Source: Salisaeta longa DSM 21114
GTDB taxonomy: Bacteria; Bacteroidota; Rhodothermia; Rhodothermales; Salinibacteraceae
Direction of reading: 5' to 3'
Assembly: GCF_000419585.1 (NCBI RefSeq)
Contig: NZ_ATTH01000001.1
Coordinates: 1,200,005 to 1,264,004, forward strand
DNA: 64,000 nt
Of the stretch, positions 26,222 through 34,278 are shown in pieces. Position 1 is the first letter of the stretch; the number at the start of each line of letters is the position of its first letter. The notes under the pieces are model-generated. The model worked only from the letters and a program-made list of their open reading frames with translations, ran no database searches and was not told the origin of the DNA. The position numbers and the translations under genes are program-made.

Positions 26222-27388
26222 TTATGCGTCTACAGGCGAGGTGCGACGCGTGCAGGTCCGCAGCCGCTGCGCCCACGGATGCGCAGGCGGCTCGGCAGAA
26301 GGCGGCTGCAGCTCATCTACCCAGTGCGCCAGCTGCCGCGCGCAGCTCCACGATAGCGTGACGCCTGCCCCGCCGTGGCCGTAGTTGTGAAGCACGGGAC
26401 GCCCATCGGTCCACGTGTCGCGCGCCAGGCGCAGCGGCGTCCGATGGAACCGATAGCCGACGGTTGTGCGGGCGTCGTGGAGCGCCACCCGGTGGCCGGT
26501 GAGCTGCTCCACCAGGGTTGCGTTGAGGTCGAGCACCGCCGCGGGCACCTCCAGGCCATCAACGATGCGCGTGGGTGGGGGCAACGACGGCCCGCTCCAC
26601 CCCGAGGGCGTCCACGGAGCAGCGGTCTTGGTGCCGCCCAGCAGCCAGGCATCGCCGCGCGGGTAGAAGTACAGCCCGCCGGCGGCCCCATCGGCCCCGC
26701 GGTACTGCGCGGGCGACGGAGTGTAGTTGTACGAGCAGCGCCGCCCGGTGCCCGGAGGCACGCGTACCAGCACGCCCCGGATGAGCTGCAGCGGAGCGGG
26801 ATCGTCAAAGAGTTGCGGCGCCCCGGCGCCCAGCGTGTTCACCATGATATCAGCCGGCAGGGCATCGAGGGAGGCGCGCGTCAGGTCTTGCGGGACGACG
26901 CGACCGCCGAGTGTTTGGTAGAGCCGTCCAAGACGTGCGACGTACACCGGTGCCTCCGCAAAGAACACCCGGAAGGCCCACCCAAAGATGTGCGCCGCTC
27001 CGGGACGGCGCGGCGCTTCCGGGAGGCCGCGGCCGTCGCGGGGAAACGCCCGGAGGTGCCGAAGCGCCTCAGCGTACGCGGGCAACGCCACCGGCGCCTC
27101 GTACACCTCGTAGTGATCCTGCACGCGCACGCCAAACGACGGATCGGTGCACAACGCTGCAAAAAACTTCTGTGCAACGCGTAGATGCGCCGCAACGTGG
27201 TCGATGGCAACGGTATGCGGAATCACGGAGGCCGCCGGGTACAGACTAGCCACCCGCGGCGGCCGCGCATCCCCCGGCCGGTCAGCGCGGGTACGGGCGT
27301 ATATCGTGGTCGCGTAGCCCATTGCTTGCAGCAACACACCGGTCGTAAGGCCACTGACGCCTCCTCCTAAAATTGCAACAGATCTCAT
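26222..27388 (-). CDS. D-amino-acid oxidase-type flavoenzyme
   Basis: 388 residues. It begins with the FAD-binding Rossmann motif VAILGGGVSGL and ends with NYGHGGAGVTLSWSCA, the C-terminal signature of D-amino-acid oxidases (HGGxGxTLSWG). The reaction is oxidative deamination of D-amino acids to 2-oxo acids with O2 giving H2O2. The middle residues (PRVASLYPAA; QRFHRTPLRL-like segments) match the family's layout. The ATG at 27388 starts right at the Rossmann fold. It is transcribed away from the small gene at 27800 and has its own TAnnTTTG box. D-aspartate oxidase is the main alternative and sequence alone does not settle the substrate. Confidence 0.85.
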   Translation of the reverse strand: MRSVAILGGGVSGLTTGVLLQAMGYATTIYARTRADRPGDARPPRVASLYPAASVIPHTVAIDHVAAHLRVAQKFFAALCTDPSFGVRVQDHYEVYEAPVALPAYAEALRHLRAFPRDGRGLPEAPRRPGAAHIFGWAFRVFFAEAPVYVARLGRLYQTLGGRVVPQDLTRASLDALPADIMVNTLGAGAPQLFDDPAPLQLIRGVLVRVPPGTGRRCSYNYTPSPAQYRGADGAAGGLYFYPRGDAWLLGGTKTAAPWTPSGWSGPSLPPPTRIVDGLEVPAAVLDLNATLVEQLTGHRVALHDARTTVGYRFHRTPLRLARDTWTDGRPVLHNYGHGGAGVTLSWSCARQLAHWVDELQPPSAEPPAHPWAQRLRTCTRRTSPVDA

Positions 27389-27799
27389 GCGCCGCGTGCT
27401 GTCCTGTTTATACGCCTGTTTACTTTCTAACGTGCGCCAACAATGCTACGATTTTATGGATGCAAAGATACAGTGCACCTGCACAGGCATTCCGAATTGA
27501 CTCAATTCAATCTTCATTTTATCAGCATCCATGACGATGTTGGTGCAAAGAGCCGTGATGCTGCGTGCGCGCCTACACGAATTTTTAAGCGGATAGCTTC
27601 GATGTTGTATCGCGAAAGCGCTTCGACCAATCATGACAGCCTTTCTGTTGCAGATGTTATGCACGCGCTACACGGCTTCATGTAGTCACTCGTTCTTTGT
27701 CATACGCCGTTTATACTTTTACAGAAAGCGGAGGAACACCCATCCAGCCCAACAATTCCATGGGCTGTATATTTTCCCACTGATAAATAACTACTTGTA
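27389..27799. other. AT-richer intergenic region between divergent genes
   Basis: 411 bases, visibly poorer in G+C than the flanks. It holds the -7 box of the D-amino-acid oxidase gene and, toward 27700-27790, the promoter side of the small gene at 27800. Two overlapping short frames (27443-27685 plus, 27446-27664 minus) lack ribosome-binding sites and protein-like composition. Confidence 0.5.
27463..27470 (-). promoter_or_regulatory. TATCTTTG -7 box for the D-amino-acid oxidase gene
   Basis: An exact match to the Bacteroidota -7 consensus TAnnTTTG, 75 bases before the start codon. No matching -33 TTTG was found at the usual distance. The same eight bases precede the efflux adaptor gene. Confidence 0.45.
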
Positions 27800-28102
27800 A
27801 TGAAAGTTGTATCCAAAAGCGAGGCTTTGCGTACCATCAACCGACACAGCCGACGTAGAAGCAAGTATTCGCCCATCCTCGATTTAGCCGAGGAAAACAT
27901 TGATGGCGACAGCGATGCCGTTCTTGTAGAGGAGATTGAAGGCGAGCCGCTCACCTCCACTGAGGTGCAAGGCATTCGCGCCTACATGAACCGCCACATG
28001 GAAGGACGTTACATCGTCCGGTCGCGGTCGTACGACACCAACGAGGCCGGTGAGCGCCTGTACAAGGTGGCGATCTTCCTCGACCCGGAGCGCGACAGCT
28101 AA
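27800..28102 (+). CDS. Hypothetical protein, 100 aa
   Basis: 100 residues with a basic N-terminus (RTINRHSRRRSKY) and an acidic middle (DSDAVLVEEIEGEPL), then a short alpha/beta-looking C-terminus (RYIVRSRSYDTNEAGERLYKV). No signal peptide, membrane span or family motif was recognised. It is a real gene judging by codon pattern, an isolated position in its own transcription unit, and a terminator-like hairpin 32 bases after its stop. Function unknown. Confidence 0.7.
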   Translation: MKVVSKSEALRTINRHSRRRSKYSPILDLAEENIDGDSDAVLVEEIEGEPLTSTEVQGIRAYMNRHMEGRYIVRSRSYDTNEAGERLYKVAIFLDPERDS

Positions 28103-28134
28103 ACGCGGCGCTGTCATTTAGACTCTGTCTACCG

Positions 28135-28163
28135 CGAAGCCGCTGGTGTTGCCAGGGGCTTCG
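28135..28163 (+). terminator. Terminator-like hairpin after the 100-aa gene
   Basis: CGAAGCC-G-CTGG / CCAG-G-GGCTTCG with loop TGTTG: 11 base pairs with one G-G mismatch, followed by TGTGTTCT. It lies before the LD-carboxypeptidase gene and argues that the longer upstream GTG start of that gene (28146) is not used. Confidence 0.6.
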
Positions 28164-28202
28164 TGTGTTCTACCTCCTTCCTCCTACCAAGCAACCTCGC
28201 AC

Positions 28203-29117
28203 GTGCGTACTCCGCCGCCCCTTCGTCCGGGCGACCCGGTGGCTGTGGTGGCCCCGGCGAGCCCGCCCCGCAACGTCGACCGCTACCGCACCGGCCTGCG
28301 GGCCCTTCGCGCGCGCTACGACGTGCGCACCGCCTACGGGCCCAACGCTGCCCCGGCCCCGCTCGATTTTCTCGCGGCCGCCGATGTGGAACGCACGGAG
28401 GCCGTAAATGCGGCGCTGTGCGACCCGTCGATTCGCGCCATCTTTTGCGTCCGGGGCGGCTACGGTGCCATGCGCTTGCTTCCGCACCTGGCGTACGACG
28501 CGGCCACGCCCACGTGGGTGATTGGCTACAGCGACATCACGGCGCTGCACCTGGCGCTCTATCAGCGATTGGGGTGGGTGGGCCTCTCGGGCCCCGTGGT
28601 TACCGAGTGGCCGCTGGTGGATGCCCCCATGCAGGCCGCGCTCGACGCTACGCTGAATGATCCACATGACTGGACCGCCGCAACGAGCGACGATGGCCCG
28701 GTGCCCCTGCGCACCGGCGCGGCGACCGGTCCGCTACTGGGCGGCAACCTCTCGGTGCTCTCGCGCCTCATCGGCACGCCCTACTTGCCCTCGCTCGATG
28801 GTGCGATCCTCGTCCTTGAAGACGTGGCCGAGGCGCCCTATCGGGTCGATCGTATGCTTGCGCATTGTGCCCTGGCCGGGCTCCTCGATGGACTGGCGGG
28901 CGTCGTGCTGGGGCGCTTCCGGCTGCCGGAGCATGCAGACACGGAGGCCGCGCGGGCAACCCTCACCGCTATCTTTCGCGACTACTTCGCGGCCCGTCCG
29001 TACCCGGTGGCCACGCACCTTCGCTACGGCCACCTGATGCCCCGCACCGTCCTGCCCATCGGCCTGCCGGTGGCGCTTCGCGTGACCGACCGCGCGGTGA
29101 CGCTCCGGGCGGCCTGA
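28203..29117 (+). CDS. LD-carboxypeptidase, peptidase family S66
   Basis: 304 residues. These serine peptidases remove the terminal D-Ala from murein tetrapeptides, or cut related peptides (microcin C resistance type). Seen: RPGDPVAVVAPASPP at the N-terminus, the nucleophile elbow FCVRGGYGAMRLLPHL, the GYSDITALH segment, GGNLSVLSRLIGT, and the late acidic/His residues in ILVLEDVAEAPYRVDRML and THLRYGHLMPRTVLP. The start is a GTG at 28203 placed just before the conserved beginning; an earlier GTG at 28146 falls inside a hairpin. It is followed at 63 bases by the Lol-type permease gene. Cytoplasmic, with a likely role in murein recycling. Confidence 0.86.
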   Translation: MRTPPPLRPGDPVAVVAPASPPRNVDRYRTGLRALRARYDVRTAYGPNAAPAPLDFLAAADVERTEAVNAALCDPSIRAIFCVRGGYGAMRLLPHLAYDAATPTWVIGYSDITALHLALYQRLGWVGLSGPVVTEWPLVDAPMQAALDATLNDPHDWTAATSDDGPVPLRTGAATGPLLGGNLSVLSRLIGTPYLPSLDGAILVLEDVAEAPYRVDRMLAHCALAGLLDGLAGVVLGRFRLPEHADTEAARATLTAIFRDYFAARPYPVATHLRYGHLMPRTVLPIGLPVALRVTDRAVTLRAA

Positions 29118-29180
29118 ACCGAACGCCCAGCCGCTTCGTTGGCGCTTCTGTTCGCTTTCCCCATTCGTTGGTTTGGCTGC

Positions 29181-30419
29181 ATGGCACGCTTTGAGCGATT
29201 TGTTGCGCTTCGGTACCTGTGGGGCGCGGAGGGCCGGTCGGAAGGACGCAGCTTCTTGCGCTTCATCACCTACGTGGCCGTTGGCGGCATCGCCGTCGGC
29301 GTCGCGGCGCTGCTACTGGCCCTCTCGGTGGTGCGCGGCTTCAGCCAGGAGATTCGATCCAAGATTATGGGCATCGGGGCCGACGTCGAGGTGGCGCACT
29401 ACATCCAAAACGAACCCCTGACCCGTGCGCCCGAGCGCGAATCGCAGCTGAAGGCGCTCCCGGCTGTTGCGCGCGTGCGCCCCGTGGTAGAGACGTTCGT
29501 GCTGCTCCGCAAATCGTCAACCGCCGTTGACGGCGTGATTGTGCTGGGCGTGGAGGCACCGCCGCCGTATCTCACCCAACGCATCGTGCGAGGGCGCTTT
29601 GCTACCGATACCGCAACGGGCGCGCCGGGGCTTGTGGTGGGGGCTTCGCTCGCCGAGCGCCTGGGGCTTCGGGTGGGGAGGTCCGTGACGGCGTTTGCCC
29701 TGCCGCGCAACGTCGCGGCGGGCACCATGGGACGGCCCCGCGTGAAGCAATTTCAGGTAACTGGCATCTACGAGACGTCGCTCACTACCATCGACGACAC
29801 GTACACCTTTACGTCGCTACCGGCCGCCCGCGACCTGGCGCGGCTGCCCGCCACGGCCGTCTCGCGGTTCGACCTGGAGCTGACCGATCCTATGCAGGCC
29901 GACTCGGTGGCCGCGCGCATCGAACGCGACCTCGGCTTTCCCATCGCGGCGCGCACCGTGTTCGAGCGCTTCTCTGGACTCTTCGCGTGGGTGAACCTCC
30001 AAGAGGGCATCATCCCGCTGGTGATTGGCGTCATCGTCATCGTGGCGGCGTTCAACATCGTGGGTACGCTCTTGATGATGATGCTGGAGAAAACCCGCGA
30101 GATTGGCGTCTTGCAAAGCCTGGGCGCCTCGGCGCGCATGGTGCGGCGGCTCTTTCTGTCGTTGGGCTTGCTGATGGGTGGCGTGGGCACCGCGCTGGGG
30201 GCGCTCATCGCGCTGGGGCTGGGCCTCGCGCAAAAGCACTTTCAGCTCATTCCCCTCCCGGCCGAGGCCTACTACATGACCACCGCGCCCATCGAACTCA
30301 ACCCGTGGGACTTTGTTATCGTTGCGGTTGTGGCGTGCACGCTGTGTGCGCTCGCGGCCTACGTACCGGCGCGCGTGGCCTCACGCATCGAGCCGGTACG
30401 CGCCATCCGATTCCGTTAA
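29181..30419 (+). CDS. FtsX/LolC/E-type ABC transporter permease
   Basis: 412 residues. One N-terminal membrane span (FITYVAVGGIAVGVAALLLALS), a periplasmic domain of about 220 residues (MacB-PCD-like), and three C-terminal spans (about 285-400; GVIVIVAAFNIVGTLLMMML, LGLLMGGVGTALGALIALGL) form the LolC/LolE layout. Such proteins release lipoproteins from the inner membrane to the LolA carrier, working with the LolD ATPase, which is not next to this gene. EKTREIGVLQSLGA is the cytoplasmic coupling motif that contacts the ATPase. ATG 29181 is chosen since the conserved FVALRYLWG follows directly. MacB-like transport of other substrates cannot be excluded. Confidence 0.88.
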   Translation: MARFERFVALRYLWGAEGRSEGRSFLRFITYVAVGGIAVGVAALLLALSVVRGFSQEIRSKIMGIGADVEVAHYIQNEPLTRAPERESQLKALPAVARVRPVVETFVLLRKSSTAVDGVIVLGVEAPPPYLTQRIVRGRFATDTATGAPGLVVGASLAERLGLRVGRSVTAFALPRNVAAGTMGRPRVKQFQVTGIYETSLTTIDDTYTFTSLPAARDLARLPATAVSRFDLELTDPMQADSVAARIERDLGFPIAARTVFERFSGLFAWVNLQEGIIPLVIGVIVIVAAFNIVGTLLMMMLEKTREIGVLQSLGASARMVRRLFLSLGLLMGGVGTALGALIALGLGLAQKHFQLIPLPAEAYYMTTAPIELNPWDFVIVAVVACTLCALAAYVPARVASRIEPVRAIRFR

Positions 30420-30438
30420 TGCCTCTTCATGCGTCCTT

Positions 30439-30906
30439 ATGGCCCTTTCCACTGGCACCCCCGCCCCCACCTTCACCCTGTACTCCACCGAGATGGAGCC
30501 GGTGCAGCTCTCAGATTTTGAGGGACAGCCCGTCGTGCTCCTGTTCTTTCCCGGCGCGTTTACCAGCGTCTGCACCACGGAACTGAACACCGTGAACAAC
30601 GACCTCGATGCCTTCGGTGACGCGCAGGTGCTGGGCATCTCGACCGACTCGCCGTTCGTTTTGGATGAGTTTCGGCGCGTCAACGACCTCTCGTATCCGC
30701 TGCTCAGCGACCATGACGGAAGCGTGAGCGCGTCGTACGATGCGAAGTACGACAACGACTTCACGCCCATGCAGCTCGACCGCATCAGCAAGCGGGCGGC
30801 GTACGTGATTGATGGCGATGGCGTCATTCGCTACGCCGAGGTGCTCGATAATGCCGGCAACCAGCCCGACTTCGATGCGATTAAAGACGCCCTGCGCGAC
30901 CTGTAG
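30439..30906 (+). CDS. 1-Cys-type peroxiredoxin (AhpC/TSA family)
   Basis: 155 residues, thioredoxin fold. The peroxidatic cysteine is Cys45 in PGAFTSVCTTEL. There is no other cysteine in the protein, so it must be resolved by another thiol, as in AhpE-like or 1-Cys BCP-type enzymes. It reduces hydrogen and organic peroxides in the cytoplasm. It begins 19 bases after the permease stop, so the two are probably co-transcribed. The start is the first ATG before the fold; the longer frame upstream is inside the permease gene. Confidence 0.9.
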   Translation: MALSTGTPAPTFTLYSTEMEPVQLSDFEGQPVVLLFFPGAFTSVCTTELNTVNNDLDAFGDAQVLGISTDSPFVLDEFRRVNDLSYPLLSDHDGSVSASYDAKYDNDFTPMQLDRISKRAAYVIDGDGVIRYAEVLDNAGNQPDFDAIKDALRDL

Positions 30907-30918
30907 CGCACGGTCCAT

Positions 30919-30963
30919 CCCGTAAAACGGGCGCCTTCGCTCCGGTTATGCGGAGCGGAGGCG
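30919..30963. terminator. Bidirectional terminator between peroxiredoxin and cry-DASH
   Basis: A small CCCGT-AAA-ACGGG hairpin (30919-30931) is followed by a strong 13-bp stem (30932-30944 with 30951-30963, one wobble, loop GTTATG). The TAA stop codon of the cryptochrome gene lies in the loop. Confidence 0.65.
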
Positions 30964-32394
30964 TTCGTACGTTTGCTCCAGGTCGACCATCGGGTTCGGG
31001 TAGTCGGTGCCGATGATGCACCCGGCGGCTTTTTGCTCGTCGGTGTTCATAGTTTGCGGCTCATGGATCTTCTCGTCGGGCACGTCGGCCAGCTCCGGTA
31101 GCCAGTGGCGCACGTACGCGCCGTCGCCGTCATAGCGATGCGCCTGCTTCACGATGTTGAAGTACCGGTCGCGCGGGTCGTGTCCCACCCCGGCGTTGTA
31201 GGCCCAGTTGCCCCAGTTGCTGGTCACGTCATAATCCACCAGCTTCGACTCGAAGTACGCTGCGCCCATCCGCCAATCCAGCCGCAGGCTTTTGGCAAGC
31301 ATGCTGGCCACGTTTTGGCGCCCGCGGTTCGACATGAATCCCGTGGTGTTGAGCTCGCGCATGTTGGCATCGATGAACGGAATGCCCGTGGTGCCGGTGG
31401 CCCAGCGCTCAAACGACGGCTCGTGGGTCGTCCAGTCGATTGCACGATCCATGGGGCCGGAGCGGTAAAACAGCCGTTCGCCATATTTCCACCCCACAAA
31501 CGTGAAGAAGTCGCGCCAGATGAGCTCGAAGATCATCCAGTAGGTCGACTTGTTGGATGTACGCTCGTCCTCGTACCGCTTGACTTCCTCGTAGATCGTG
31601 CGCGGCGAGAGGCAGCCGTGGGCCAGCCAGGCCGAAAACTTGGACGAGTAGTTGGCGCCCAGCAGACCGTTTCGCGTCTTTTTGTACGAGCGCAAGCAAT
31701 CCTTGGCCCACAAGTACGTGCGCAGGCGCTCAAGTCCGGCCGTTTCGCCGCCTTTGAAGGGGAGCACGCCGCGCGGATCGGGCGTTGCCGCGTCGGGCGA
31801 GACGCCCAGGTCGGGCAGCGTGGGCAGTGGCCCGGCTTGTGCCGCATCGGGCAGGGGCGGAAGCGCATCGGGGGCCGCGAAGGTTGCCCGCACGCTGCTC
31901 TGCTTTTCGAGGCGCTTGCGGAAGGGCGTAAACACGTCGTCGACATCTGCCGGGCCGTCGATGGGCAGATCGTCGAGGTGGTAGAGCGTTTTGCCCCAGA
32001 AGAACGCGGGCGACGCGTCGGTATCCTTCAGGGCGTCTTCAACGGCCTGTTCGGCGGCGGACTCTTCGGTGCCCACTTCTTCAATGAAGCACACTTCGTC
32101 CACGGCGTGCGTCGTAACCAAGTCCTTGATGACGGTTGCCGGCGCGCCCTGACGCACGAGGAGGTCGCTACCGCGCCCGCGCAGCGAGGCGCGCAAGTCG
32201 GCGAGGCTTTCCAGCAAAAAGCGAAGGCGGAAGGCACCGGTTTTGGCAACGCCCCACCGCGTGGTTTCCAAGAGACGGGGGGCCAGGCAGTAGACGGGCA
32301 GCAGGCGGTCGTGGCGCCGGGCCGCATACGCAAGCGCCTCGTGGTCGCGAAGGCGAAGGTCGTTGCGAAACCAGACGAGGGCAGTGGTGGGCAT
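30946..32394 (-). CDS. Cryptochrome DASH (photolyase family)
   Basis: 482 residues. The N-terminal alpha/beta photolyase domain (MPTTALVWFRNDLRLRDHEAL) holds the antenna site, and the C-terminal FAD-binding helices carry TGFMSNRGRQNVASMLAKSL and NWGNWAYNAGVGHDPRDRYFN, which is typical of the DASH class rather than CPD photolyase. DASH proteins bind FAD and a folate and repair single-stranded or looped UV-damaged DNA; some have light-signalling roles. The ATG begins right at the domain. It lies 99 bases downstream of the HAD gene and may share its transcript. Common in brightly lit hypersaline settings. Confidence 0.93.
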   Translation of the reverse strand: MPTTALVWFRNDLRLRDHEALAYAARRHDRLLPVYCLAPRLLETTRWGVAKTGAFRLRFLLESLADLRASLRGRGSDLLVRQGAPATVIKDLVTTHAVDEVCFIEEVGTEESAAEQAVEDALKDTDASPAFFWGKTLYHLDDLPIDGPADVDDVFTPFRKRLEKQSSVRATFAAPDALPPLPDAAQAGPLPTLPDLGVSPDAATPDPRGVLPFKGGETAGLERLRTYLWAKDCLRSYKKTRNGLLGANYSSKFSAWLAHGCLSPRTIYEEVKRYEDERTSNKSTYWMIFELIWRDFFTFVGWKYGERLFYRSGPMDRAIDWTTHEPSFERWATGTTGIPFIDANMRELNTTGFMSNRGRQNVASMLAKSLRLDWRMGAAYFESKLVDYDVTSNWGNWAYNAGVGHDPRDRYFNIVKQAHRYDGDGAYVRHWLPELADVPDEKIHEPQTMNTDEQKAAGCIIGTDYPNPMVDLEQTYERLRSA

Positions 32395-32493
32395 GACGAG
32401 GCGAGCGCGTGGACAGGAGCAGTGTACAGTTCCGACGCGAGGCCCGTGCAGCCGTTCGCCCGCGGCCCGCTTCCTTACACCGGCGTTACAGCA

Positions 32494-33159
32494 TCAGGAG
32501 CGGTCGAGCAGCGCCTCCGCGAGGGACATGAGCGAAGGCGCGGCCAGCGCGTGCGATGCATCGAGCGGGTTGGGCACCTTCCCCGCGCGCTGTACGAACA
32601 CCGTTTGGTAGCCCGCGCGCCGCGCACCGGCCAGGTCCCACACGTGGGCCGCCACAAAGTACGCGGCCGCCGGGTCAATCGCGTAACGCTCCGTAACCAG
32701 CCGGTACGGCTTGGGCCCCGGCTTGAGCTGCCGCGCCTCATCCACCGACACGATGCCCGCGAAGAGCGGGGCGAGGCCGGCATGGCGCAGCTGTGCCTGC
32801 AGCGCCTCGGGCGTGCCGTTGCTCAGCGCAAGAAGCTGCCACCCGGCCGCATGGAGGCTCTGGAGCGCCGCCGGCACCTCGGCATGAGGCGGCAAGCGCC
32901 GTAAGCGCCCCAGCAGCCGATCCATCGCCGCCCGGTCGAGCGTCACCCGCTCACGATCGGCACACATACGCAGGGCCGCGCGGGCCAACGTGCCGAAGTC
33001 GGTGTAGGCATCGGTGGCTACGCAGGTGAACGCCAGCTCCAGCAGCTGCTGAAACCACTGCGCGCGGGCATCGGCGGCCCCCAGCGCGTCCTGAAAGGGA
33101 GCATCGAGCACGCGCAGGTCGAGCAGTGTTTCGTTGACATCAAAAACGGCGGTCGGCAT
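32494..33159 (-). CDS. Haloacid dehalogenase type II-like HAD hydrolase
   Basis: 221 residues. HAD motif I is VFDVNETLLD with the nucleophile Asp7. The other motifs are LSNGT (motif II), LKPGPKPY with the conserved Lys (motif III), and VAAHVWDLAGARRAGYQT (motif IV), the spacing of type II (S)-2-haloacid dehalogenases, which turn 2-haloalkanoates into hydroxy acids. Many relatives act on other phosphate or halide substrates, so the exact reaction is open. Its ATG lies 20 bases inside the end of the CHY-zinc-finger gene, implying coupled translation. Confidence 0.88.
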   Translation of the reverse strand: MPTAVFDVNETLLDLRVLDAPFQDALGAADARAQWFQQLLELAFTCVATDAYTDFGTLARAALRMCADRERVTLDRAAMDRLLGRLRRLPPHAEVPAALQSLHAAGWQLLALSNGTPEALQAQLRHAGLAPLFAGIVSVDEARQLKPGPKPYRLVTERYAIDPAAAYFVAAHVWDLAGARRAGYQTVFVQRAGKVPNPLDASHALAAPSLMSLAEALLDRS

Positions 33160-33499
33160 TGGGCAGCGGGGCAAAGTAGCGATCATAGTGCGCCGCGCAG
33201 CCGGGGTTGAACGCCGCGTGGCAATGGGGACAGCGATGGTTGGTGTGCAGGTACGCTGCAATGGTGAGTACGGTGCCGCAGGCGCCGCACAGTACGGCGG
33301 GCGTGTCGCGCGCATCAGCCGGCCAGCGCTCAGCCGCATGATCGGCACAGGCCGCGTGGCAGGCAAGGCAGGGATAGAACCGGCCGCAGCACGGAAAGCG
33401 AATCGCAATCCGGTCGACGGCCGCGTGGTAGTGCGCGCATCGGGTCTCCGCATCGACGGCGACGCCGTGCACCGTGTGGCGGTGAATGGATCGGGTCAT
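33140..33499 (-). CDS. CHY zinc finger protein
   Basis: 119 residues, rich in Cys and His, in the order of the CHY zinc finger: CAHYH, FPCCGRFYPCLACHAACADH, a conserved Trp, LCGACGTVLT, CPHCHAAFNPGCAAHYDRYF. It probably binds three zinc ions. Bacterial single-domain members are uncharacterised; eukaryotic relatives include Hot13 of mitochondria, involved in keeping small Tim proteins zinc-free. The start overlaps the lipoprotein stop by 4 bases (ATGA type) and the end overlaps the HAD gene by 20, so the three are translated together. The frame is open further upstream within the lipoprotein gene, but only this part is zinc-finger-like. Confidence 0.85.
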   Translation of the reverse strand: MTRSIHRHTVHGVAVDAETRCAHYHAAVDRIAIRFPCCGRFYPCLACHAACADHAAERWPADARDTPAVLCGACGTVLTIAAYLHTNHRCPHCHAAFNPGCAAHYDRYFAPLPNADRRF

Positions 33500-34206
33500 G
33501 GCATGCAGTAGCGAGCAGTGGAAACGCGGTTGGCAATACGCACGGTGGCCCCCGGATGAATGACAAACTCGCTCACGCCCACCTCGTCGGTGCCCGGATG
33601 CCAATCGTACGTGTAGCCGAGGCGCGTCCACGGATAGCCGTCCGAGTGGTATGACGCACGCGCGGTGGCATCCATCCATTGCGTGTGCGCAGACGACACC
33701 GTGAGCACAGACGACGGCCGCGGCGAATTGGGCAGGCACTCCCGATCGTTAATTTCAGGATCGGGGCACGGGCGCACCAGGTCGTGCGGGCGCACCCACA
33801 GGGTTACGAAGCGCGTGTAGGGCGCATGGGGCGGAAGGCCAAGCACCTGCCGCAGCCGATCGGCGAGCGCCGGGCCCGTTCGGTCAAACGCGCGGCACAT
33901 CTGCTGAAGAACCGGCACCGGCGTCACCCACACCGTTTCCTGCAGGCGCAGGAGGCCGCGGCCGGCAAGCGTATCGGTCCACGTAACCACCTGCACATGC
34001 CGCGCGCCGTCGATGGTGCGCCACCGCAGCGGGGCATGCGCCGGGGTGATGGGCGTGAGCTGCGTCGTCACCTCCGCAAACGCGGCCGTTTTGGCATCCC
34101 GAATCGCAGCCGCGTAGGCGGCCTGTTGTTGCGCGGGCGTCAGGCGGGCCGTGCCGCACCCCACCAGCCATCCCGCAAGGCAAAGAAGTCCGAGACGTAG
34201 CAGCAT
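33496..34206 (-). CDS. Conserved lipoprotein of unknown function
   Basis: 236 residues. The lipobox LVGC puts the lipidated Cys at 17. The rest is soluble, with WVTPVPVLQQMC, LGLPPHAPYTRFVTLWV, RPCPDPEINDRECL and GYPWTRLGYTYDW standing out as tightly packed conserved-looking stretches. I know similar segments from unnamed lipoproteins of Bacteroidota but cannot give a function. ATG 34206 gives a normal lipoprotein signal. An in-frame ATG three codons earlier is also possible. A hairpin lies directly upstream. First gene of a tightly overlapped unit with CHY and HAD. Confidence 0.78.
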   Translation of the reverse strand: MLLRLGLLCLAGWLVGCGTARLTPAQQQAAYAAAIRDAKTAAFAEVTTQLTPITPAHAPLRWRTIDGARHVQVVTWTDTLAGRGLLRLQETVWVTPVPVLQQMCRAFDRTGPALADRLRQVLGLPPHAPYTRFVTLWVRPHDLVRPCPDPEINDRECLPNSPRPSSVLTVSSAHTQWMDATARASYHSDGYPWTRLGYTYDWHPGTDEVGVSEFVIHPGATVRIANRVSTARYCMP

Positions 34207-34216
34207 ACAAAACAAG

Positions 34217-34250
34217 AGGCGTGCACCGGAAGGTCTACCAGCGCACGCCT
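34217..34250 (-). terminator. Terminator or attenuator hairpin before the lipoprotein gene
   Basis: AGGCGTGC and GCACGCCT form an 8-bp stem with an 18-base loop. On the minus strand the tail is CTTGTTTTG, then the ATG of the lipoprotein gene. It can end the PLDc_N transcript, or mask the start of the next gene. Confidence 0.5.
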
Positions 34251-34278
34251 TAGGCCCGTCATCGTTCGGGGCATGGCC

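Noticed and set aside
27443-27685. 80-codon frame in the AT-richer gap
   Set aside because: No ribosome-binding site, unusual residue mix, and a similar-length frame on the other strand at the same place.
31105-32904. 599-codon frame opposite cry-DASH
   Set aside because: It runs across the ends of two unrelated minus-strand genes and has no protein-like features.
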